A program made the translations under genes and the position numbers. From contig CALLAW010000016.1 of NCBI GenBank assembly GCA_938001865.1, positions 1 to 55,805 of the forward strand: 55,805 bases of DNA, given 5' to 3'. Under the pieces are notes generated by a model that was not told where the DNA came from, did not search any database, and saw nothing but the letters and a program-made list of their open reading frames with translations. Numbering within the stretch: the stretch's first letter is position 1; every line of letters starts with the position of its first letter. The stretch is from an uncultured Saprospiraceae bacterium. GTDB lineage: Bacteria > Bacteroidota > Bacteroidia > Chitinophagales > Saprospiraceae. Below, piece after piece: positions 36,130 to 42,740 of this stretch.

Positions 36130-37284
36130 ATGTCGTGGATGTTTGAGCTCAGAGGATCAGTAACTAAGAGTCAGAGAGTGATCTTTGGTATTCTAGGATT
36201 TTTGCTATTACTCGGTCTATGGATGATAATGAGTAGTGGTGCTGACCCTATCATTGAGAATGGCATCTTACCCAAGCCCTTCAGTCTCTGTGATACCCAG
36301 ATGGTAGATAAGACATATGTCAATACTAAGGGAGAAACAATCACTGAACAGGTAGAAAAACGAAATAACTCAGTGCTGTGTGCTTTTGGTGACCTCTACA
36401 GAGACAGTGGACTATTCAAGAATCTTTGCCTTTCACTAGGCTTCAATATTGGTGGATATATCAAGGCATTGCTTTGGTCATTACCTATTGCATTTTTGAT
36501 AGGTTTATTTCCATTGTTCAATGCCATGTTTCAGTCACAAATCGATGCATATCGGTTTATTCCATTGACAGCAGTGACTGGAATATTCCTTGCAACCTTT
36601 GGCATAGGATCTGCCCTTAAGGTCAACTTTCTAGCATTTGGTATCATGATCTATCTCGTACCAGTAATCATACAGCGAATCAAAGAAGTAGATGATGTCT
36701 ATGTCAAGACTGTCTATACTCTCGGAGCTACTAAGTGGCAAACGATAAGATCGGTCTATATCCCGGCAGTGCTCTCTAAGCTGTCAGATGATGTCAGAGT
36801 ATTGACTGCCATCAGTTGGACATATATTATCGTAGCAGAGGGGATAGGCGACGAAGGAGGATTGGGTTCTCTAATCTATAAGGCAGGTAAGCGGATGGGG
36901 AGACCAGATAAAGTCTTTGCAATCCTAATAATCTTCATTCTTATCGGATTAGTACAAGATCGCATATTTGTCTATCTCGATAAGAAGTTTTTTCCTCATA
37001 AGTATCAAGTCAAAGATCAATATTCATCTGAGATAAAAAAAGAATCTTCATTTGAATTGGTTATAGATTTTATAATCCAAGCTATGATCTGGGTCTGTCT
37101 TGGCGCCTATGTCATATTAGCATTAGATGAACTCTTTGGGATCCTTGGTGGGCTCAACCTACTGTCATACCTCTTCAAGGATACAGTATGGGTGTTGCAT
37201 ACAATATTCTTAAGTATCATACTATACAAGGGAAGGAAGGTATTAATGCCTAAGATCTCACAACAACCAAAACTCCAAGCATGA
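36130..37284 (+). CDS. ABC transporter permease (SsuC/TauC-like) with extra terminal segments
   Basis: The BPD_transp_1 domain (about 100-285) has the ATPase-docking EAA loop TLGATKWQTIRSVYIPAVLSKL. There are two additions to the usual 250-residue permease. After the first helix is a periplasmic stretch of about 60 residues with two Cys (FSLCDTQ and SVLCAFG), which could form a disulfide. At the C-terminus are about 80 residues with two further hydrophobic helices. The ATG at 36130 is preferred to the TTG one codon upstream. It overlaps the ATPase gene by 4 bp (ATGA), so they are translationally coupled. Confidence 0.9.
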   Translation: MSWMFELRGSVTKSQRVIFGILGFLLLLGLWMIMSSGADPIIENGILPKPFSLCDTQMVDKTYVNTKGETITEQVEKRNNSVLCAFGDLYRDSGLFKNLCLSLGFNIGGYIKALLWSLPIAFLIGLFPLFNAMFQSQIDAYRFIPLTAVTGIFLATFGIGSALKVNFLAFGIMIYLVPVIIQRIKEVDDVYVKTVYTLGATKWQTIRSVYIPAVLSKLSDDVRVLTAISWTYIIVAEGIGDEGGLGSLIYKAGKRMGRPDKVFAILIIFILIGLVQDRIFVYLDKKFFPHKYQVKDQYSSEIKKESSFELVIDFIIQAMIWVCLGAYVILALDELFGILGGLNLLSYLFKDTVWVLHTIFLSIILYKGRKVLMPKISQQPKLQA

Positions 37285-38084
37285 GTCTATTCCCAGATAC
37301 AGAACTTAATAACGTAGTCGAGCTCAAAGGAATCGGCCAAAGTTATGATGGTGGAGCAAATTGGATTATCAAAGACTTAGACTTCTTGATACAGGACAAA
37401 CCTGATCAAGGTCAGTTTATCGTAATACTTGGTATGTCCGGTTGTGGGAAGTCTACTTTGCTCAGATATATCGCAGGACTCCAGCAACCTACAGAAGGTT
37501 CAGTCATCTTGGATGGTAAACCAGCTGACAGGAATAATAGATCTAGTATGGTGTTTCAGCAGTACTCATCATTGCCGTGGATGACCGTACTAGAGAATGT
37601 CGCCTTAGCTCTCAAGTACAAAGGGATATCAAAATCAGAAAGAGAACAGAAAGCCTACGAACTCATAGAGCTTGTAGGACTTAAAGGACACGAGTGGAAG
37701 TATGCTCAATATCCTACACTCTCTGGAGGACAACTGCAACGAGTCGCGATAGCCAGGAGTATCATCGCCAATCCATCCATAATACTCATGGATGAGCCAT
37801 TTGGTGCACTAGACATCAAGACAAGACTCAAAATGCAAGAGTTACTCTCTGATGTATGGCACAAATTCCAAAGTACAGTAATCTTCGTCACGCATGACAT
37901 AGCTGAAGCTGTGTACCTCGCCGATGATATCTATATTATGAAGTCAGCACCATCAAGATTTGTCAGACATATCCCTGTCACATTACCCCTCATACGTAAT
38001 CTCGAAACCAAGCGTGACCCTCTTTATACCCAACTTGTACATCAAGTAGAGGATGCAATGATGGAGGTAAGTGAGATGGGATGA
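37281..38084 (+). CDS. ABC transporter ATP-binding protein (SsuB/TauB/NrtD-like)
   Basis: All ABC ATPase motifs are present in order: Walker A GMSGCGKST (about 51-59), Q-loop VFQQYSSLPWMTV, signature LSGGQLQR (about 147), Walker B IILMDEPFGALD and switch His in VTHD. The length of 267 and the PWMTVLENVALAL segment are typical of the nitrate/sulfonate/taurine group. It energises the permease encoded just upstream and is the last gene of the unit; the next gene is 155 bp away. Confidence 0.95.
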   Translation: MSLFPDTELNNVVELKGIGQSYDGGANWIIKDLDFLIQDKPDQGQFIVILGMSGCGKSTLLRYIAGLQQPTEGSVILDGKPADRNNRSSMVFQQYSSLPWMTVLENVALALKYKGISKSEREQKAYELIELVGLKGHEWKYAQYPTLSGGQLQRVAIARSIIANPSIILMDEPFGALDIKTRLKMQELLSDVWHKFQSTVIFVTHDIAEAVYLADDIYIMKSAPSRFVRHIPVTLPLIRNLETKRDPLYTQLVHQVEDAMMEVSEMG

Positions 38085-38239
38085 TTGTGCTAATAAGTAT
38101 CAGTGATTACACTTCCGTAAATGTGATGGCGTACATTCATCAATTTACTGAACAATATGGGCAATTTGAAGCTTAATAATAACGAAGAAATAAACATAAT
38201 CCTCAATACTACCTCAAACGTACACAACACCACACATCA

Positions 38240-39325
38240 ATGTTGGATAACAATAAAGTCTTAGATTTACTCCGCAAAGTAGTCAATCCGAATACTGGTA
38301 AAAATATCGTAGAAGATGGCAATATGCATGACTATCAAGTCAGGGATAACCGCATCTCATTTACAATAGTGCTCCATCCCTCAGAAGATAACCTCAAGAT
38401 GCTCTACTCTGCAGAATCAGAACAAGCTATAAAGTCTCACTATCCTGAAGCCGAAGTCCTTATTACATATAAAAAACAGCAACAGACAAATACGTCACCA
38501 CTCCCTCAAGTCAAAAATGTCATCGCCGTAGCATCAGGTAAAGGAGGAGTAGGTAAGTCTACGATGAGTAGTAATCTAGCAATAGCTCTTAGCCAGATGG
38601 GACTCAAGGTAGGGCTTATGGATGCCGATCTCTACGGGCCATCAATGCCTACGATGCTTGGACTCAGAGGAGAACGTCCTCAGATCAGGAAGGTAGCAGA
38701 GAAGCCCAAAATGATTCCCATAGAAAAATATGGAATCCACACAATCTCCATTGGTTACCTCCTAGAAGAAGAACAAGCAGTCGTACTCAGAGGTCCACGA
38801 CTTGGTGGAATCATCAAACAATTCATCTATGATACATTGTGGCCAGAGCTAGATATCATGATCATAGACTTGCCACCTGGTACAGGTGATATCCAATTGA
38901 CTCTTGTGCAGACACTCCCATTGACAGGAGCATTAATGGTGACTACTCCGCAACAAGTGGCAGTTGCCGATGCGTACAAAGCAATGAACATGTTCCGGCT
39001 CCCCAATGTCAATGTGCCAATCTTAGGTGTAGTAGAGAATATGAGTTGGTTTACGCCAGCAGAGTTGCCAGACAATAAGTATCATCTCTTCGGTCAAGGA
39101 GGTGGTGAGAAGTTGGCACAACTTGGTGAAAGCGTGCTCATAGGCAAAGTACCTCTAGTCATGTCAGTAGGAGAGGGTGGCGATGAAGGTATCCCTGCGG
39201 TCTCCCAACAATCCAACTTGGCAAAGCCATACTTCATTGATATCGCTTCTCAATTTGTCAAACAACTCAATAAAAGAAATGAAAGTCTTCCTCACTCCCA
39301 AGTCGTCAAAATCACAACAACTTAA
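38240..39325 (+). CDS. Mrp/NBP35-family iron-sulfur carrier ATPase
   Basis: An N-terminal MIP18/DUF59-like domain (about 1-80) precedes a deviant Walker A GKGGVGKST (100-108), DADLYGPSMPTMLG and the DLPPGTGD switch (near 214). These P-loop proteins deliver or repair Fe-S clusters. The C-terminal CxxC of classical ApbC/Mrp is absent (ENMSWFTPAELPDNKYHLFG instead), as is common in Bacteroidota members. It is followed 73 bp later by a NifU-like scaffold gene with its own promoter; the two probably serve the same Fe-S pathway. Confidence 0.93.
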   Translation: MLDNNKVLDLLRKVVNPNTGKNIVEDGNMHDYQVRDNRISFTIVLHPSEDNLKMLYSAESEQAIKSHYPEAEVLITYKKQQQTNTSPLPQVKNVIAVASGKGGVGKSTMSSNLAIALSQMGLKVGLMDADLYGPSMPTMLGLRGERPQIRKVAEKPKMIPIEKYGIHTISIGYLLEEEQAVVLRGPRLGGIIKQFIYDTLWPELDIMIIDLPPGTGDIQLTLVQTLPLTGALMVTTPQQVAVADAYKAMNMFRLPNVNVPILGVVENMSWFTPAELPDNKYHLFGQGGGEKLAQLGESVLIGKVPLVMSVGEGGDEGIPAVSQQSNLAKPYFIDIASQFVKQLNKRNESLPHSQVVKITTT

Positions 39326-39385
39326 GAAAGGATGATATCTGTAAGCTCTCAATAGATCTTACAATAGGATAATCAATATAAGTAG

Positions 39386-39393
39386 TACATTTG
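39386..39393 (+). promoter_or_regulatory. -7 promoter element 5 bases upstream of the NifU-like gene
   Basis: TACATTTG, five bases (taata), then ATG. This is the same arrangement as at DUF1704, glmM, murI and rpe. Confidence 0.6.
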
Positions 39394-39398
39394 TAATA

Positions 39399-39662
39399 AT
39401 GATGTCAATAATTGAAAAACAAAACCTCTTAGAGGCCGTAGATAAAGCTCTCAACGATATAAGACCACATCTTGCAGTAGATGGTGGCAATATAGAGGTC
39501 GTAGAGGTGACTGATGACTTTATTGTCAAAGTTAAGTGGCTTGGTAACTGTCAGACGTGTTCGATGTCAGCAATGACTATGCGAGCAGGAGTCGAGCAAA
39601 CCATAAAGCAAAAAGTCCCATCAATCAAACAAATCGTAGCAGTCAACGGCATACAAGTATGA
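39399..39662 (+). CDS. NifU C-terminal domain (Nfu-type) Fe-S scaffold protein
   Basis: The 87-residue protein is a single Nfu domain: RPHLAVDGGNIEVVEV, then the cluster-binding NCQTCSMSAMTM (Cys51 and Cys54), ending AVNGIQV. Nfu proteins assemble or carry a 4Fe-4S cluster between two subunits. Two consecutive ATG codons begin the frame; the first is 5 bases after the -7 element. The stop overlaps the pyrF start (ATGA), so pyrF is translationally coupled to it. Confidence 0.95.
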   Translation: MMSIIEKQNLLEAVDKALNDIRPHLAVDGGNIEVVEVTDDFIVKVKWLGNCQTCSMSAMTMRAGVEQTIKQKVPSIKQIVAVNGIQV

Positions 39663-40477
39663 TAAGAAAGGATAGTCAGTGGCTTCATCAACGAATCATG
39701 GAGACTGGAAGTTTTCTCTGTGTTGGACTCGATTCGGATATTTCACGATTACCTGTGAGCTTACAAGGAAGTGATGATCCAGTATTTACATTCAATAAGG
39801 AAATCATAGACAATACTGCCAAGCACTGTGTAGCATACAAAATCAATACAGCATTTTACGAAAGTCTTGGCGTCAAAGGATGGCTCTCCTTGGAGAAGAC
39901 CATTAATTACATCCCCAATACTCATCTCATCATCGCTGATGCTAAACGTGGAGACATTGGCAATACGAGTTTGCAATATGCCAAGGCTTTCTTTGACACA
40001 CTCCCATGTGATGCAATCACTGTAGCTCCGTATATGGGAGAAGACTCTATAGCTCCATTCCTTACTTATCAAGACAAATGGACGATTATCCTAGGTCTGA
40101 CATCTAATCAAGGGTCTAAGGATTTTCAAACCTTAGAGACCAAAACCAATTCAAAGGTCTATGAAGAGGTGTTAGCTAAATCTAAAGAATGGGGGAGTAC
40201 TGACCAGATCATGTATGTCGTCGGGGCGACAAAACCAGAATACCTAGGAGATATCCGTGCAATCATACCTGATCACTTCCTCTTGGTTCCTGGTGTAGGT
40301 GCACAGGGCGGTGACCTAGATGCGGTCTATAAATACGGGAGTAATTCCAAAATTGGCTTACTTGTAAACTCTTCTCGAGGAATAATATTTGCCTCTAGCG
40401 ACAGGGACTTTGGAAAAGCAGCTGGCCAAAAAGCTCTAATCCTTAAAAAACAAATGTCCTTATTACTAGGTTATTAG
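39659..40477 (+). CDS. pyrF: Orotidine 5'-phosphate decarboxylase (PyrF, type 2)
   Basis: PyrF makes UMP from OMP, the last step of pyrimidine synthesis. The catalytic tetrad motif DAKRGDIGNT (Asp94, Lys96, Asp99) is intact, and the N-terminal FLCVGLDSD and C-terminal VPGVGAQGGD segments mark the longer bacterial type 2 form (about 270 residues). The frame is open 34 codons upstream, inside the NifU-like gene, but the ATG at 39659, which overlaps the upstream TGA by 4 bp, gives the proper start MIRKDSQWLHQRI. Confidence 0.95.
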   Translation: MIRKDSQWLHQRIMETGSFLCVGLDSDISRLPVSLQGSDDPVFTFNKEIIDNTAKHCVAYKINTAFYESLGVKGWLSLEKTINYIPNTHLIIADAKRGDIGNTSLQYAKAFFDTLPCDAITVAPYMGEDSIAPFLTYQDKWTIILGLTSNQGSKDFQTLETKTNSKVYEEVLAKSKEWGSTDQIMYVVGATKPEYLGDIRAIIPDHFLLVPGVGAQGGDLDAVYKYGSNSKIGLLVNSSRGIIFASSDRDFGKAAGQKALILKKQMSLLLGY

Positions 40478-40548
40478 TATGAAATGTGAAAAACACTGAG
40501 GCGGTAATTCTCTATGTATACTCTAAATCTACTAATAAGTAACATCGG

Positions 40549-41013
40549 ATGGGGTTAGTCAACGATATAAAGCAGACTGTAAAATTTGAGGATAAGAGGG
40601 ATGAAGTTATTGTCAACATAAGATATACTAATAACTATATCCACACCAAGTGCCAGGCTATCTACAAAAAGCATGATATCACCCATCAGCAATATAATAT
40701 CCTAAGAATCCTCAAAGGTAGTAATGGTGCCCTGACGTCAGCAGAAATCAAAAGCCGAATGATCGAAAAGAAAGCTGATGTGAGCCGACTCATCGATCGT
40801 CTAATTGTGAAAAAATTAGTGTCAAAAGCGACAAGTAAAAGTGACTTGAGGAAAATCGATGTAACAATTACAAAAAAGGGAATCAACAAGATCGCTGAGT
40901 TTACCAAGATCACAAGTGAAGAAATGAGACAATGTATCAATTTGACATCGAGTGAAATGGCTACACTGAGTAATCTATTGGACAAACTCCGCAACAGTAG
41001 CGCTGAAGATTAA
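40549..41013 (+). CDS. MarR-family transcriptional regulator
   Basis: The 154-residue protein has the winged helix-turn-helix of MarR regulators: ITHQQYNILRILKGSNGALTSAEIK, then the recognition region KADVSRLIDRLIVKKLVSK and the wing DLRKIDVTITKKG. MarR proteins bind DNA as dimers and respond to small ligands. It lies 71 bp after pyrF and converges on the thioredoxin gene; its target is not evident. Confidence 0.9.
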   Translation: MGLVNDIKQTVKFEDKRDEVIVNIRYTNNYIHTKCQAIYKKHDITHQQYNILRILKGSNGALTSAEIKSRMIEKKADVSRLIDRLIVKKLVSKATSKSDLRKIDVTITKKGINKIAEFTKITSEEMRQCINLTSSEMATLSNLLDKLRNSSAED

Positions 41014-41029
41014 TTCTCTTAAGTCTATT

Positions 41030-41572
41030 CTAATTCCGAGGAGTGTAGTCATCAAACGAACTATACTTATACGCTTCATCAATACCAAACCTTAGCTCTT
41101 TGATCACTGCTGGCGGCTCTTTGTACCCTGGCGATATAAGGATCCGAGTGTATTCCTCATCTAACATCACGAATCCTGGATAGCCTAATTGTCCATTGAG
41201 GAGTGAGAGTGCTAACTCATGAATACCCCTTTTCTTCCCAGGCCTAAAGATGAACTCATTTCCATTGAAGTGGATCGTTTCTGTCTGTTCTGCATCGAAC
41301 TTGACCGCATAGTAGTGTGCATTGAGATAATCTACTACATCAGGATCAGTGAATGTTGTTTTATCCATTTTTTTGCACCATCCACACCATTCTGTGGAGA
41401 TGTTGATATACAGCTTCTTTGGTTCGCCTTCTTGCAACTTTATAGCCTCTTCCCATGATAGCCAATTTACTTGAGTCTCTTGGTGATCTTGTGCATTTAC
41501 AAATGAAGTAAGACTAAGCGTCATATAGGCAAGGAGTAGAATGACATTGATGTTATTGTTAAATGGTCTCAT
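41030..41572 (-). CDS. Exported thioredoxin-fold protein
   Basis: A signal peptide (about residues 8-28, ending FVNAQ) is followed by a thioredoxin-like domain with active site WCGWCKKM (Cys63, Cys66), then TDPDVVDYLNAHYYAVKFD and a cis-Pro region GYPGFVMLD. This DUF255/thioredoxin_7-type arrangement is found in periplasmic proteins that reduce or isomerise disulfides. No partner is adjacent. It is convergent with the MarR gene (16-bp gap). Confidence 0.9.
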   Translation of the reverse strand: MRPFNNNINVILLLAYMTLSLTSFVNAQDHQETQVNWLSWEEAIKLQEGEPKKLYINISTEWCGWCKKMDKTTFTDPDVVDYLNAHYYAVKFDAEQTETIHFNGNEFIFRPGKKRGIHELALSLLNGQLGYPGFVMLDEEYTRILISPGYKEPPAVIKELRFGIDEAYKYSSFDDYTPRN

Positions 41573-41656
41573 GCCTTAAAGATAATCATAACATCAAATG
41601 AGTGCCAGAACATTAACTTACTTTAAGACTGAGATAAAGGATAAGGATGAAGCAAG

Positions 41657-41974
41657 ATGACCAAGTTGAAATTAGAGTTTTTACTCACTAATACATTTCT
41701 ACTGAACACAAATGGTTGAGATGACCAATTAAGTATAGATGGCCAATTGGTACCGCCATGGGCATTTACACCTTGCTATGAGGTGGATACTACTTACATG
41801 GAATTGATGAAGTATGAAAGAGAGGAATCTGGAGATCTTGAGATCATTAAGATCGATGAAATTGGGCTTGAAGCAATACTGATGATTGACGACCAACTCA
41901 TCTTAGAGGTAGTATCAAGTACACAGTTTGAGCCATCTAGAGAAGGTACAAGAGTAGTATTTGAAAAATTCTGA
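41657..41974 (+). pseudogene. Small gene interrupted by one in-frame TGA
   Basis: From the ATG at 41657 the frame reads MTKLKLEFLLTNTFLLNTNG, then TGA at 41717-41719, then continues without another stop for 85 codons (DDQLSIDGQLVPPWAFTPCY... to ...GTRVVFEKF). The two parts read as one protein of about 105 residues, as if a TGG Trp codon had become TGA. The second part could also be translated from a TTG at 41747 or the ATG at 41798. No family is recognised; the acidic residues 60-80 (LEIIKIDEIGLEAILMIDD) look like a beta-rich small domain. Confidence 0.5.
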
Positions 41975-41987
41975 TTTGATTTTTTAC

Positions 41988-42731
41988 TTATTTACACAAG
42001 TGGCTGAGTAGGATACCACAACTGATACTTGCGTTCAACGATTCTGCTTGACCTCTGCCTGGAATAGTAAGCGGCTTGTGACTTGGGGTCTTGAAGATTG
42101 GGCTCACTCCATTCCCTTCATTACCGATGACAAGGATTCCAGGAGTAGCTTGATCGATCTCATGGATGTCGGTCCCTTGGAGATCCGCAATGTAGAGAGG
42201 TCTGAGATTCTGATCGATAAACGCAGCTTGATCGACTACCTCCGATCTGACTCTTAAGAAAGCTCCCATTGAGGACTGAATAACCTTAGGATTGTCTCGT
42301 TTGGCACTGTGAGGAGAGTGGTATACCGTCATGATACCGTACCAATCTGCCAATCTCAGGATCGTGCCGACATTACCAGGATCTTGGACATCATCGAGAT
42401 ATATAGCCCAATCAGATGTATACTGGACTTCTTGATAGTTAGAGGCGTGATAGATGAGCAACACTGAGGTATTATGATCTAGCAGAGTGAGTTCTGAGAG
42501 TTCATCAGTGGTAGCAATGGCAGTAACAATATTGTTTAAGTACTTCTCGTTTTTTTGATACCACTCTTGAGTACAGACAAGTATGTCTACGGCACTTGGC
42601 AAAGTAGTGATTACTTCCAAGCATGATTTGGTTCCTTCGACAAGGAATTTGTTATATTTTTGCCTGAACTTCCTCATGTGAAGAGACCGTACAGATTTTT
42701 TTAGATTATTAGATAACTTCGTTAAACTCAC
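41988..42731 (-). CDS. TrmH/SpoU-family RNA 2'-O-methyltransferase
   Basis: The trefoil-knot SPOUT domain has motif 1 DDVQDPGNVGTILRLADW, motif 2 VIGNEGNGVS and motif 3 IPGRGQAESLNASISCGIL; the N-terminal substrate-binding domain begins VRSLHMRKFRQKYNKFLVEG. Members methylate the 2'-O of a ribose in 23S rRNA or tRNA; the exact site is not determined. The frame is open to a TTG at 42752, but that TTG is part of a perfect -7 element, so the GTG at 42731 (VSLTKLSNNLKKSV) is preferred, giving 247 residues. It diverges from tamL with almost no gap. Confidence 0.9.
   Translation of the reverse strand: MSLTKLSNNLKKSVRSLHMRKFRQKYNKFLVEGTKSCLEVITTLPSAVDILVCTQEWYQKNEKYLNNIVTAIATTDELSELTLLDHNTSVLLIYHASNYQEVQYTSDWAIYLDDVQDPGNVGTILRLADWYGIMTVYHSPHSAKRDNPKVIQSSMGAFLRVRSEVVDQAAFIDQNLRPLYIADLQGTDIHEIDQATPGILVIGNEGNGVSPIFKTPSHKPLTIPGRGQAESLNASISCGILLSHLCK
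42655..42662 (+). promoter_or_regulatory. Possible -7 element for tamL inside trmH
   Basis: TATTTTTG on the plus strand, about 80 bases before the inferred tamL start and inside the trmH coding sequence. A perfect TAnnTTTG match, but no -33 partner at the usual distance. Confidence 0.4.
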
Positions 42732-42740
42732 AGTTCGATT

